NCBI RefSeq assembly: GCF_000411115.1
Contig: NZ_KE150258.1
Span: 47,760-111,759, forward strand
DNA from: Capnocytophaga granulosa ATCC 51502
GTDB lineage: Bacteria; Bacteroidota; Bacteroidia; Flavobacteriales; Flavobacteriaceae
Length of the DNA: 64,000 bases
Direction of reading: 5' to 3'
In this document: positions 1-8,459 of the stretch, in pieces
Layout of the letters: each line of letters opens with the position of its first letter
Numbering within the stretch: the stretch's first letter is position 1
Position numbers and translations under genes: made by a program
The notes under the pieces: model-generated
Databases searched by the model: none
Seen by the model: the letters and a program-made list of their open reading frames with translations, nothing else
What the model was told of the DNA's origin: nothing

Positions 1-33
1 CCCAAGGGCTGCTTTTTTTATTATATAGTCACA

Positions 34-1113
34 TTACTCCACTACTTTGACAGGAGTACCATTATCTACATTGATCTGTCCGCTGGTAATCACCTGATCG
101 CCTGCGGCAAGGCCAGAGAGGATTTCTACTTTGTCGCCAAAGTTACGACCACTCTTTACAGTAACCAATTCTGCCATAGGCACCTGCTCACCTTTGTCGT
201 TTTTGCCCTCTACGATCTTAAAGATTTTGTTTTGGCTTACACTTCCTACAAAGGCACTATGAGGCACTACCAAAGCAGTAGCTGACTGGCTTTGTCCAGC
301 AAACTGAGCAGTGGCATACATACCAGCGCGGAGCTTTTTGTCCTTATTGGAAACCAATATCTCTACGGGGAACTTAAGGGCACCGTCGGACTTAGGGGCT
401 ATAAATACAATTTTACCCTCTATTGTCTCTGTTTCAGTGCTGGGTTTTACCTGCACCTTGTCCCCTACATGTAGGCGGCTTACTTGGGCTTCATCTACAG
501 TGATTTTGAGCTTGAGGTTGTCTATATTCACCACGTTGAAGAGGGTTTGTCCAGCCCCTACCATGGCACCTTCTTCCACTAGCTTACTGCTTACAATTCC
601 GCTGATCTTACTCTTTACAGCAGTGTCCCCAGAGACAATAGCCGCAGAGTTATAGTTGGCTTGGGCATTGCTAAGCTGTAGGCGTACTTGTTCCAATTGC
701 TGGGCGGTAACCCCCCCTGTCTGGTAAGCACTCTCAAAGCGCTTGAGGTTAGCCTTAGCGGTTTCCAATACAGCCTTAGCGTTCTCCAACTGTACATTGG
801 TACGGTCGGCTTTGGTGCGGGCAAGTACCTGTCCTTCACGAACAAAGTCACCTTCCTTTACATAAATCTGTACGATTTGTCCCCCCATTTCAGAGGAAAC
901 ATTTAGGTCTTGTGCTGCTACGAAAGTTCCATTGGCAGAGAAGAGGTCGGATACGTTCTCCTGAGCTACCTTAGCGGCACGTACGGCTACTTGTGCCTCC
1001 TGCTGAGCCACGATGGCCACTTCCTCAGCATTCTTCTGTTTGTTAGCATGTAAGCGATATGCTAAACCTCCCCCTAAAGCGAGTATCACAACAGCGATAA
1101 GTATTTTTTTCAT
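34..1113 (-). CDS. RND efflux periplasmic adaptor (HlyD/MFP family)
   Basis: This 359-residue protein should be the periplasmic adaptor that links an inner-membrane RND pump to an outer-membrane channel. It starts with one hydrophobic N-terminal segment (about residues 3-20) and no lipobox Cys. It then shows the lipoyl-like half with 'GGQIVQIYVKEGDFVREGQVL', a helical hairpin (about 100-150), a second lipoyl half ending near 'SSKLVEEGAMVGAGQ', and beta-barrel and membrane-proximal domains ending 'LAAGDQVITSGQINVDNGTPVKVVE'. The length is usual for the family. No permease is next to it on the right. The nearest is at 15184-18360, which has a near-identical promoter. A cognate permease may also lie to the left, outside the window. 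Function by family is firm; the partner is inferred. Confidence 0.93.
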   Translation of the reverse strand: MKKILIAVVILALGGGLAYRLHANKQKNAEEVAIVAQQEAQVAVRAAKVAQENVSDLFSANGTFVAAQDLNVSSEMGGQIVQIYVKEGDFVREGQVLARTKADRTNVQLENAKAVLETAKANLKRFESAYQTGGVTAQQLEQVRLQLSNAQANYNSAAIVSGDTAVKSKISGIVSSKLVEEGAMVGAGQTLFNVVNIDNLKLKITVDEAQVSRLHVGDKVQVKPSTETETIEGKIVFIAPKSDGALKFPVEILVSNKDKKLRAGMYATAQFAGQSQSATALVVPHSAFVGSVSQNKIFKIVEGKNDKGEQVPMAELVTVKSGRNFGDKVEILSGLAAGDQVITSGQINVDNGTPVKVVE

Positions 1114-1182
1114 TGTTTCTTAATTTTATACGTTATGAAGCTATCTTTCTTGATAAGGTCTTTTATATTCTTATTCAGGGCG

Positions 1183-1213
1183 CAAAGGTAAAACAAAAAA
1201 CTTAATAAACAAA
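1183..1213 (-). promoter_or_regulatory. Bacteroidetes-type promoter of the RND adaptor
   Basis: Read on the minus strand, TTTG (1210-1213) is followed after 19 bp by TACCTTTG (1183-1190). This matches the Bacteroidetes consensus TTTG-N19-TAnnTTTG and lies about 70 bp upstream of the adaptor start. The surrounding 50 bp are almost identical to the promoter of the RND permease at 18385-18416. Confidence 0.75.
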
Positions 1214-1284
1214 AAAAGTTTCCAACTTTTTTTGGTGATGCGTAAGAAATAATTTGTACCTTTGTTTTAGCTAACTGACATACA

Positions 1285-1602
1285 ATGAAGACACTTTATC
1301 TTATCACCATTATAATAGTTATGGCATTGGGAGTGGTACACTCCGCCTTGAGTTTTAAGAAGTTTGAGCATTTTTCTGCTGAAGCTTTCTGGTTTTTTAG
1401 TGCAGGGTTGGTGCTTATCTTTGCAGGAATAGCCAACTTGATGCACTACCAATTGCAACTGCCTCTTAGTTTCCGCTATTGCGCTGTTATAAATATACTT
1501 TTAGCTGCTTTTACGGTGCTACTAGCTGTAAAAACACACCTACCTACAGCGCTATTAGTTGCTATTTTTTCGGTAATAATGACCTTTTTGATGCTTTTAT
1601 AG
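1285..1602 (+). CDS. Small integral membrane protein, unknown function
   Basis: This 105-residue protein is almost wholly hydrophobic, with about four predicted membrane segments (near residues 3-22, 30-50, 58-78, 83-104). No catalytic motif is visible. It is divergent from the RND adaptor and has its own promoter-like TACCTTTG at 1257-1264, about 20 bp before the ATG. I do not recognise a named family. Small four-helix proteins like this are common and mostly uncharacterised in Flavobacteriia. Confidence 0.7.
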   Translation: MKTLYLITIIIVMALGVVHSALSFKKFEHFSAEAFWFFSAGLVLIFAGIANLMHYQLQLPLSFRYCAVINILLAAFTVLLAVKTHLPTALLVAIFSVIMTFLMLL

Positions 1603-1910
1603 TCAATCATATTTAGAATATGAATAAAACACGAATAAATAAGGCAAGGAGTTCATTCCTAATTCGCTCTCTTTCAAGGGCTAATTGCCATTAGCCCCTA
1701 CAACTGCTCATGCTAATTTTTCGCAAACCATTTCTGTTTGACTATAAATATAATGCCAATCAATAGTAGAAAGACAATTGTAGACTCCAATTCGTAAGAC
1801 GCAATAAATTGCGTCTCTACGGAAGACTACGCTCATCAGAAGTTGTCTTAGCCAACGTATGTTTAGCTGAGAAAGGAGTAAAACAATTCACTAAATAATA
1901 TATCAACATT
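1603..1910. other. Intergenic region with a perfect palindrome
   Basis: This 308-bp gap has no convincing gene. It holds a perfect inverted repeat, AGACGCAAT/ATTGCGTCT, at about 1797-1816, a type of dispersed palindrome often seen between genes in Bacteroidota. It could act as a terminator or simply be a repeat. The rest shows nothing I can name. Confidence 0.5.
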
Positions 1911-2258
1911 ATGACCTCAGACGAATTTGCCAAAAACTTTTACCTTGAAAAGCTAGCGTTTTTAAAGTCTTGCTTTCAGGCACAACCCGAACAGCCTTCG
2001 GCTGTAAATGTCAGAATAAAAGAAATGGCACTGACAGCGCATCAAACAGAAAAACTTAAGGAAGTGATTGATATTCTGTTAGATGATGTGTTTTACACAA
2101 TCCTATTAGGCTTAGATGGTGAAAGCCCCATAGGCAACACACAACAGGTTTATAAGATATATGACCAAGATGATAATCTTATTTCCAATTGTGGAGAATT
2201 GGAAGCCAGTGCTTATGAATACTTTCATGAGGGTAAATACGAAAAAGAAAGCCATTAA
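1911..2258 (+). CDS. Hypothetical cytosolic protein, 115 aa
   Basis: This is an acidic soluble protein without signal peptide or membrane segment. The middle, 'EVIDILLDDVFYTILLGLDGESPIGNTQQVYKIYDQDDN', resembles small proteins that occur beside polymorphic-toxin immunity genes, but no motif proves a function. The start at ATG 1911 follows an AT-rich stretch. It ends 148 bp before the next gene, so co-transcription is uncertain. Confidence 0.6.
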   Translation: MTSDEFAKNFYLEKLAFLKSCFQAQPEQPSAVNVRIKEMALTAHQTEKLKEVIDILLDDVFYTILLGLDGESPIGNTQQVYKIYDQDDNLISNCGELEASAYEYFHEGKYEKESH

Positions 2259-2406
2259 GTTTTAGAGAAAAATTTACATTAGGCGATTTTTGTTTCATCA
2301 AGTAAAAAACATTTGATTTCATTATAGGATGTGCGAAAATTGTCGTATCTTTGTCTTATGAATTAGGTTTCAGCAGCCTCGACTACTGACCGTTAATTAC
2401 TTAATA

Positions 2407-2829
2407 ATGAAAACATTTCTAAGTATTATTACTATCCTTGTTGCTCTTACGAGCTGTCAGAAGGACGACACTCCCAAAGTATCCCCTCCCTCCAAGAACC
2501 TCAACACCCTAATAGGTTATTGGCTGCGAGAGAATACCTCTTCATGTGGAGAAGAGGAGGCGCTGCTTTTTACAGAGACACAGATAGGTTGGGTACCTCT
2601 GCAAGAAAAGACTTGCCTATTAGCCTATCCAAAAATCATTGAATACACTTACAGCCTTAAAGAAGAAGGGAAACTTGTGGTGGCTGAACAATCTGCTTCT
2701 TGGGAATATTCCTTTGAGAACGGACATCTCCTATTAAAGAAAGATTCCACTGTCAACTCCTACTCCTATAAGCGCATCACAGCCAATGAGTATCATAGGT
2801 TTATCAGCGAACATCAGAAACGCCCCTAA
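2407..2829 (+). CDS. Small lipoprotein, lipocalin-like size
   Basis: The N-terminus is a classic lipoprotein signal: Met-Lys, a hydrophobic core and a lipobox ending 'LTSC' with the Cys near residue 17. The mature part of about 120 residues has a 'GYWLREN' segment and alternating beta-like stretches, reminiscent of lipocalin-like lipoproteins of Bacteroidota; that resemblance is only suggestive. A TATCTTTG box at 2346-2353 fits a promoter. It ends 18 bp before the phosphatidyltransferase gene, so it may lead that operon. Confidence 0.7.
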   Translation: MKTFLSIITILVALTSCQKDDTPKVSPPSKNLNTLIGYWLRENTSSCGEEEALLFTETQIGWVPLQEKTCLLAYPKIIEYTYSLKEEGKLVVAEQSASWEYSFENGHLLLKKDSTVNSYSYKRITANEYHRFISEHQKRP

Positions 2830-2847
2830 TCCTTAGCTCTCTCACCC

Positions 2848-3453
2848 ATGATTTCCGTTTATAAACTAAAACCTAAATTCCAGCAGCTATTGCACCCCCT
2901 ATTGGTATGGCTACACCAAAGAGGGGTTACTGCCAATGAGATTACCATAGTGGCTATTGTGTTTTCCTTAGGAATCGGTGTGCTCTTTTGGGAGGCTTCT
3001 GAGGTACCACTCTTCTTTTTGGCGCTACCCATAGGGCTGTTGATTCGCATGATTCTCAATGCCCTTGACGGCATGATGGCGCGTGAATTTGGGCAAAGCT
3101 CTCGCTTAGGAGAGGTGCTCAATGAGATGGGCGATGTAGTTTCCGATGTGTTTATTTTCTTTCCTTTGCTTAAGTATCACCCTGAAAGCCTTTACTTAGT
3201 GGTGGCCTTTATTTTATTAAGTGTACTCAATGAGTTTGCTGGCGTCATGGGCAAGGTATTAGGAGGGGAAAGGCGCTACGAGGGACCTATGGGCAAGAGC
3301 GATCGTGCGCTACTGGTGGGTATCTATGGGCTACTGGCCTACTTTGGAGTAGGAATAGCGGCTTATTCCAAAGTGATTTTCGCCATTGTCATTGCCCTGT
3401 TGCTCTTGAGTACTTTTATTCGTCTTAAAAAGGGACTCTATGCCACACGATAA
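2848..3453 (+). CDS. CDP-alcohol phosphatidyltransferase, YnbA-like
   Basis: This 201-residue membrane enzyme should transfer a phosphatidyl group from a CDP-linked lipid to an alcohol. The family signature is clear at residues 74-100: D74-G75, A78-R79, G88, then Asn92 where the canonical motif has an Asp, followed by D96 and D100. About six membrane helices are visible. Length, signature and neighbours (a CdsA homologue and an alpha/beta hydrolase-methyltransferase fusion) recall E. coli ynbA. It overlaps the next gene by 14 bp, so the two are translationally coupled. The acceptor alcohol is unknown. The D-to-N change is visible in the sequence; its effect is not. Confidence 0.9.
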   Translation: MISVYKLKPKFQQLLHPLLVWLHQRGVTANEITIVAIVFSLGIGVLFWEASEVPLFFLALPIGLLIRMILNALDGMMAREFGQSSRLGEVLNEMGDVVSDVFIFFPLLKYHPESLYLVVAFILLSVLNEFAGVMGKVLGGERRYEGPMGKSDRALLVGIYGLLAYFGVGIAAYSKVIFAIVIALLLLSTFIRLKKGLYATR

Positions 3454-4216
3454 CAAGTATGCCGATGTACCACTGCGTATCAGAAGTTGGGGGGTGATTA
3501 TCTGTGTTTTTGCCGCCGCTATTTCACACCCTTACGCGATGTACCTCTTTTCCCTATGGGTGAGTTTCCAAGCCCTTACGGAACTGGCGAGGCTCTTTAG
3601 CTTCGATGCTACCTATTGGCGTATGGCCATTCCCCTATTACAAGGCATACTCTTTGTGAGCTGTCCTACTTATCCCACTTATATGGTAGGAGCTGGCGCC
3701 TTGGTTGGTGTCAGCCTTATCCTAAGTCTCTGCTTAAGGCAAGTCCCCTTAGGCCTCCCCCTTTCCTTACTGATTGTCTTGGTAGCCTACCCACACCTGA
3801 CTTTCTTACGTATGGAACCCCAAGGGGTGCTGTGGGTTATCTTCTTGGTAGTTACCACAGAACTCAATGACATCTTCCAATACCTCACGGGTAAGCGCTT
3901 TGGCAAGCGGAAGATCCTGCCCAAGGTAAGCCCCAATAAAACCGTAGAAGGTTTTGCAGGAGGACTACTACTTACCCCGCTCTTGAGTATGGGCTTAGGT
4001 AGGTTGTTAGGGCTACCTACTGCACTACCTACTTTGGCCTTAGTGGGGCTGGCTCTTAGTTTTTTCGGTTTTTGGGGAGATGTAAGTTTCTCCTACCTCA
4101 AGCGGCGTGCAGGCGTAAAGGACACAAGTAGCCTTATTCCTGGACACGGAGGTCTCTTAGACCGTATAGACAGCCTATTGTACAACTGTATTTGGTTTTA
4201 CTTATGGATACGATAA
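3440..4216 (+). CDS. Phosphatidate cytidylyltransferase-like protein (CdsA family, YnbB-like)
   Basis: This 258-residue polytopic protein should make a CDP-diacylglycerol-type donor from CTP and phosphatidate for the preceding transferase. The C-terminal family signature 'YLKRRAGVKDTSSLIPGHGG' runs on into LLDRIDS, with the conserved K-D, H-G-G and D-R-x-D residues. An upstream 'KVSPNKTVEGFAGG' is also typical of CdsA. About seven membrane helices are seen. It overlaps both neighbours (14 bp and 13 bp). Being in an accessory operon, it is probably a second copy beside the housekeeping cdsA; that is inference. Confidence 0.9.
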   Translation: MPHDNKYADVPLRIRSWGVIICVFAAAISHPYAMYLFSLWVSFQALTELARLFSFDATYWRMAIPLLQGILFVSCPTYPTYMVGAGALVGVSLILSLCLRQVPLGLPLSLLIVLVAYPHLTFLRMEPQGVLWVIFLVVTTELNDIFQYLTGKRFGKRKILPKVSPNKTVEGFAGGLLLTPLLSMGLGRLLGLPTALPTLALVGLALSFFGFWGDVSFSYLKRRAGVKDTSSLIPGHGGLLDRIDSLLYNCIWFYLWIR

Positions 4217-5244
4217 AACCTTTCCACAACTGTCTGCTCCTCTCTGGTGGAGGTACCCGCTTTGCCTTATACAACGGCATGTATGCCGCACTACGCGCCT
4301 CGGGCAAAGCCCCTGACTTACTCATCGCCTCATGTGGGGGCGCCTTTGCCGCCTTGGTAATCAATGCCTTTGCTACGGACAAGGAGCGGAAAGCCTATTT
4401 GCAATCGGAAGAATTTTACGAGTTTATCAAAAGCCTGTCCCTTACTCCTTATAGTAAGCTACACCGCTTGGGAATTTTAGCTTTGCAAAAGCGGTATGAC
4501 AAGCGCCGTGCTCCCTTTATCGAAGATGTATATCAGCGCTATTTGGTAGCTATGCGAGAAGAGCTTTCCTCTCTGTTACCCTCTTTGGCACAGGTGTCTT
4601 TTTCAGCTACTTTGCCTACCATTGTCATAGGAGCAAAGATGCTGTTTGCCCCCCATGAGTGTGGCAAGCCCAGAGGTGAGCGGAAGCTATACCAAGAAGT
4701 GCTCATGACTGACCCCATGACCGCCCAGAGGATAAATCTCTCGGCTATAAAGCATACCGAAGCCAACTATACCCATTCGGCCATAACGGCTGGCATACTT
4801 ATCGAGACAGAAATGCCTATGCTCACAGCTGCGCGAATTTCTATATCGGATATGTTCTATGTAGCACCTGTGGCTTACAAAGGTGCCTATTATGCAGGCG
4901 GGGCTATTGACCTTGTCCCTATGGAGCTGGCAAGTGCTCTTTCAACAAACGTTATTGCCGAAGAGAAACAAGCCTACTCCCCTACCGAAGAGGCCTTGGT
5001 GCGTGCTGTTCTTGGCTTTAGCGGCAATGAGCGGTTAGCTTCTGTGGCCTCTTATCCTGCCCAATGGATAGATACACGTGGGGCAACAACGGCACTAAAA
5101 GGTTATTACTCAGAAAAATATATCAACTGGAAGCAACTAAGCATTGGCATTCGCTTTCCAAAAGATTACCCTACTTACCGCCAGCAGATAGACCAGCAAT
5201 GGGACTATGGCTACCAAACCATACTTAACACCTTTAGACCATGA
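4204..5244 (+). CDS. Patatin-like phospholipase
   Basis: This is a predicted cytosolic or membrane-associated lipid acyl hydrolase of 346 residues. The N-terminus has the oxyanion glycine run 'LLLSGGGTRFALYNG', and a serine sits in 'LIASCGGAFAAL', a variant of the usual G-x-S-x-G. A later 'YAGGAIDLVP' could supply the catalytic Asp in place of the usual D-G-G/A. I use the ATG at 4204, which overlaps cdsA by 13 bp; a TTG at 4192 is in frame but less likely. The stop overlaps the SDR start as ATGA. The altered nucleophile elbow means activity is not assured. Confidence 0.82.
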   Translation: MDTIKPFHNCLLLSGGGTRFALYNGMYAALRASGKAPDLLIASCGGAFAALVINAFATDKERKAYLQSEEFYEFIKSLSLTPYSKLHRLGILALQKRYDKRRAPFIEDVYQRYLVAMREELSSLLPSLAQVSFSATLPTIVIGAKMLFAPHECGKPRGERKLYQEVLMTDPMTAQRINLSAIKHTEANYTHSAITAGILIETEMPMLTAARISISDMFYVAPVAYKGAYYAGGAIDLVPMELASALSTNVIAEEKQAYSPTEEALVRAVLGFSGNERLASVASYPAQWIDTRGATTALKGYYSEKYINWKQLSIGIRFPKDYPTYRQQIDQQWDYGYQTILNTFRP

Positions 5245-5993
5245 ATGTATTTATCATAGGAGGTACCTCTGGGATCGGCTATGCCTTAGCGGACTTCTAT
5301 CAGCGAGAAGGCAACCGAGTAGGGGTATGTGGCAGAGATCTCAAGAGACTCTCTAATGAATCACGCTTTGAGAAGTTTCAAGCCGATGTTATAGACAAGG
5401 AACTGTTAGATAGTGTCATACGCCAATTTGTAGGCACAGATACGCTCTCATTGCTCATCAACTGTGCAGGCCACTACGCCGAAGATGTAGCAGGAGAGAT
5501 TACCTATGAGGAGGCTGTGGCAATGTTACAAACAAACATCATAGGTGCTATCAATACCCTAGAGATAGGGAGAGAACTCATGAGAGATAGCGGCGGGCAG
5601 ATCGTTCTACTGGCTTCTATATCAGGAATTTTGGATTATCCTGAATCAAGCCTATACACCAAGACCAAGCGCAGTGTGCTGCAAATAGCAGATGCTTATA
5701 GGCGCGCCTTGCGCCCCTTGGGTATCTGTATAACCAGCATTGCACCAGGGTATGTAGCCACTCAAAAGCTACACGATCTGAACCAAAACGACCTGTCTAA
5801 GAAACCCTTTGTGGTAAGTGAAGCACAAGCCGTAGCCGAAATCAGCCGTGCTATTGCCCAGAAGAAGCCCCTACACCTATTCCCCAAGCGAATGAAGTGG
5901 CTTATGCAGCTACTTTCGCTGCTGCCCAAGTCCTTGTTATCGCTACTTATGTACAAAAAAGCCAAGTGGATGCAATCGACCGCTAATTCTTGA
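5241..5993 (+). CDS. Short-chain dehydrogenase/reductase
   Basis: This 250-residue Rossmann-fold oxidoreductase has the cofactor motif 'IIGGTSGIG' at residues 5-13, Ser in 'LLASISG', and catalytic Tyr-x-x-x-Lys in 'SLYTKTKRS'. A C-terminal hydrophobic stretch (about residues 215-240, 'LMQLLSLLPKSLLSLLMY') may tether it to the membrane, as in SDRs acting on lipids. The start overlaps the patatin stop. In this operon it could reduce a keto group in a lipid or head-group precursor; the substrate is unknown. Confidence 0.88.
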   Translation: MNVFIIGGTSGIGYALADFYQREGNRVGVCGRDLKRLSNESRFEKFQADVIDKELLDSVIRQFVGTDTLSLLINCAGHYAEDVAGEITYEEAVAMLQTNIIGAINTLEIGRELMRDSGGQIVLLASISGILDYPESSLYTKTKRSVLQIADAYRRALRPLGICITSIAPGYVATQKLHDLNQNDLSKKPFVVSEAQAVAEISRAIAQKKPLHLFPKRMKWLMQLLSLLPKSLLSLLMYKKAKWMQSTANS

Positions 5994-6025
5994 GTTAGAA
6001 ATTAGGTTTTTAAGAAATAATTTTC

Positions 6026-6033
6026 TACTTTTG
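6026..6033 (+). promoter_or_regulatory. Promoter -7 box before the hydrolase-methyltransferase gene
   Basis: TACTTTTG at 6026-6033 fits the Bacteroidetes -7 form TAnnTTTG and lies 20 bp before the ATG. It suggests an internal promoter, so this gene may be transcribed both alone and with the upstream lipid genes. No good -33 box is visible. Confidence 0.5.
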
Positions 6034-6053
6034 TCGCATAAATCTATTATCCC

Positions 6054-7754
6054 ATGAATACAGGTTTTTTCAAAAGTCACGAAGGAGAAGAGTTATTCTT
6101 CTACGAATGGAATTACAAAGCAGGGCAAAAGACCCTTATCGTAATCCACAGAGGACATGAGTATGGCGAGCGCTTGCAGGAGTTTGCCACGCACCCACTG
6201 TTTGCCTCCTACAATATCTTTGCTTTTGACATGCGCGGACATGGACACACCAAGGCCGCGGTATCGCCTGCTTTCATGGACTCGGTACGGGATCTAGACA
6301 CCTTTGCCAAGTTCCTTGGGCAGCGCTATGGGGTACGCGAGGAAGACATCTTTGTGGTAGCCAACAGTATCGGAGGGGTCATCGTATCGGCTTGGGTACA
6401 TGATTTTGCCCCACGCATTGCAGGTATGGCTCTTTTGGCGCCTGCCTTTGAAATAAACCTTATTGTCCCTTTGGCCAAGCAAGCCATTGAACTGATGCTA
6501 AAGGTCAATCCTAAGCTCATTGTAAAGAGCTATGTGAAATCCAAGATGCTCACTCGTGACCCTGAGCAACAGCGTGCTTACGATACTGACCGCTTTATCA
6601 CCCGCTCTATCAATGGCAAACTCCTTATTGACCTAGCCAACGCAGGCAAGCGATTGGTGGAAGATGCCGCAGCTATCACTACCCCTACCCTACTGCTTTC
6701 GGCAGAGAAAGACTTTGTGGTGATTAACCGACAACAGAAACAATTCTATGTAAATCTTTCTTCTGAAACAAAAGAATTTATCACCTTGGAAGGCTTTCAC
6801 CATGGAATTCTCTTTGAGCAAGGCAGGGAAGAAGTGTATAAAATCCTACAACGCTTTATCCAAAAAGCTTTCTCAACGCCCTTGCCTGCCCCTACGCTAG
6901 CCCCTGACCTCTTTACCCAAAAAGAGTTTGAAACCATGCAATACGAACTTATCCCCAGCGGAGAAAGACGAAACTACCGATTTCAGAAATGGGCATTGGG
7001 TAAGTTTGGGCACTTGAGCGGAGGTATGACGGTGGGACTCACTCACGGCTTTGACTCTGGTGCTTCTATGGATTACGTATATAAGAATACACCCCAAGGC
7101 AAATGGGGGGTAGGTCGCTGGATGGATAAGAGTTATCTGAATGCCATAGGTTGGCGTGGGGTACGTATCCGAAAAGGTCACCTATTACAACAAGTAGAAA
7201 AGGCCATACAAGCCCTACAAGCACAAGGGAAAAAGGTAAAAATATTGGACATCGCCGGTGGGGTGGGTAACTACCTCTTTGACATCAAGCAGCGACACCC
7301 TGAAGTGGAGATCGTCATCAATGAATTCCTGCCAGCCAACATACAAAAAGGCGAACAAATCATCAAAGAACGCGGCTATCAGCATATACGCTTTACCAAT
7401 TACAGCTGTTTTGAGGCTGACACCTACCGCAAACTGGATTACACGCCCAATATCACTATTATCTCAGGTATTTTTGAGCTTTTTGGAGACAATGCCTTGG
7501 CCGCTGAGGCGATCAAAGGAGTAGTTGCTATCTCGGACAATGGTTATATCGTCTATACAGGGCAGCCATGGCACCCGCAGCTCAAGACTATCGCCTTTGT
7601 ACTGAAGAGTCACCAAGAGAAAGACTGGGTGATGCGTCGCCGTAGTCAGCGAGAATTGGACGGGCTTTTCGCCCTCCAAGGGGTAAAGAAAGAAAGCATG
7701 CTGATTGATGATTTTGGTATCTTTACCGTTAGCTTAGCAGGAGTGAAGAAATAA
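6054..7754 (+). CDS. Alpha/beta hydrolase-SAM methyltransferase fusion, YnbC-like
   Basis: This 566-residue two-domain protein starts with a serine alpha/beta hydrolase (about residues 1-280): Ser in 'VVANSIGGVIV', Asp in 'LSAEKDFVV' and His in 'LEGFHHGIL'. The second half (about 330-566) is a class I methyltransferase with SAM-binding motif 'VKILDIAGGVGNYLF'. E. coli YnbC has the same fusion and size, and sits beside YnbA/YnbB homologues, as here. The nucleophile elbow reads A-N-S-I-G-G where G-x-S-x-G is usual. The likely role is trimming and methylating a lipid head group or acyl chain, by inference from context. It is separated by 60 bp from the SDR gene. Confidence 0.9.
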   Translation: MNTGFFKSHEGEELFFYEWNYKAGQKTLIVIHRGHEYGERLQEFATHPLFASYNIFAFDMRGHGHTKAAVSPAFMDSVRDLDTFAKFLGQRYGVREEDIFVVANSIGGVIVSAWVHDFAPRIAGMALLAPAFEINLIVPLAKQAIELMLKVNPKLIVKSYVKSKMLTRDPEQQRAYDTDRFITRSINGKLLIDLANAGKRLVEDAAAITTPTLLLSAEKDFVVINRQQKQFYVNLSSETKEFITLEGFHHGILFEQGREEVYKILQRFIQKAFSTPLPAPTLAPDLFTQKEFETMQYELIPSGERRNYRFQKWALGKFGHLSGGMTVGLTHGFDSGASMDYVYKNTPQGKWGVGRWMDKSYLNAIGWRGVRIRKGHLLQQVEKAIQALQAQGKKVKILDIAGGVGNYLFDIKQRHPEVEIVINEFLPANIQKGEQIIKERGYQHIRFTNYSCFEADTYRKLDYTPNITIISGIFELFGDNALAAEAIKGVVAISDNGYIVYTGQPWHPQLKTIAFVLKSHQEKDWVMRRRSQRELDGLFALQGVKKESMLIDDFGIFTVSLAGVKK

Positions 7755-7768
7755 TTATTTGAGGAAAT

Positions 7769-8170
7769 ATGAAAATAATTTATGCCTTTATAATAGCACT
7801 TATCCTCTCTGTACTCGCTTTTTTTCTTGCTATTAGAATCACTGATAGTACAGGAGCGGGACTCTTTTTATTGGGAATGCTACCTGTAACCTTTTTTATC
7901 ATCTTTACATATACAAAACTATTAGATATTTTTCATGTAAGAAAGTTTGTATATGTAGCCTTATATACTTTTATAGCTTGTTATGTAATGGTTTTTATGA
8001 CCACTTTCGGTTTAAGTTCAGATGGTAAGTGGGGCGTTGGGTATGCTCTTTTGGATTCTCTTCATGTAATGATGGATATTTATTTGCTTATTTGCAATAT
8101 AGCTATTACGCTTATTTACAGCACTTTGTTTGTACTTTTTAGCCGCCTTTCAAGAAAGAAAGATAAGTAA
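7769..8170 (+). CDS. Hypothetical membrane protein, 133 aa
   Basis: Four hydrophobic segments cover most of the protein (about residues 4-24, 30-50, 65-85, 105-128), with a basic C-terminal tail 'SRLSRKKDK'. No family is recognised. It starts 14 bp after the hydrolase-methyltransferase stop and so is probably the last gene of that operon. E. coli ynbD is also a membrane protein at this place, but it is longer, and I see no sequence evidence of relationship. Confidence 0.65.
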   Translation: MKIIYAFIIALILSVLAFFLAIRITDSTGAGLFLLGMLPVTFFIIFTYTKLLDIFHVRKFVYVALYTFIACYVMVFMTTFGLSSDGKWGVGYALLDSLHVMMDIYLLICNIAITLIYSTLFVLFSRLSRKKDK

Positions 8171-8172
8171 AT

Positions 8173-8357
8173 TAACGTGTGTTCGGTATAACGAAAGCTC
8201 CCACTGATTTTCACGGATTTTCTATGTCTATATAATTGTGTTGTTGCGATTTACACAGATTTCTATAAGACCAAAGGCTCTAATCATAGTAGGCACGAGC
8301 TGCAAGCTCGCGCCAGCGAAGGGAAAAATCCGTGAAATCAACAAAAATTGGCGGGAG
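8173..8357. repeat. Degraded copy (R1) of the 231-bp palindromic repeat
   Basis: The left half (8173-8284) matches the copy at 54243-54473, starting with the terminal TAACG and running through the AAAGCTCCCAC and GCGATTTACACAG segments, with a short internal deletion. After about 8284 the sequence diverges, with a GAGCTGCAAGCTC palindrome, and the right terminus is not preserved. The gap to 8460 holds no gene. Confidence 0.8.
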
Positions 8358-8459
8358 ATTTTAGCTCTTGGAATGAATTTTTGCAAGAGAATGAGGCTAA
8401 CAAAGGGCTAATAAGGTCATTTGTCCACAGAATAAGCTTGCTCTTAAAGGTAATGTAAC

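Noticed and set aside
1..33. Terminator of the adaptor gene at the window edge
   Set aside because: Only half of a possible stem (AAGGGCTGC with a T/A tract) is inside the window, so it cannot be judged.
292..906. Several overlapping frames opposite the RND adaptor
   Set aside because: They lie antisense to a well-supported gene with family motifs and have no recognisable domain or promoter.
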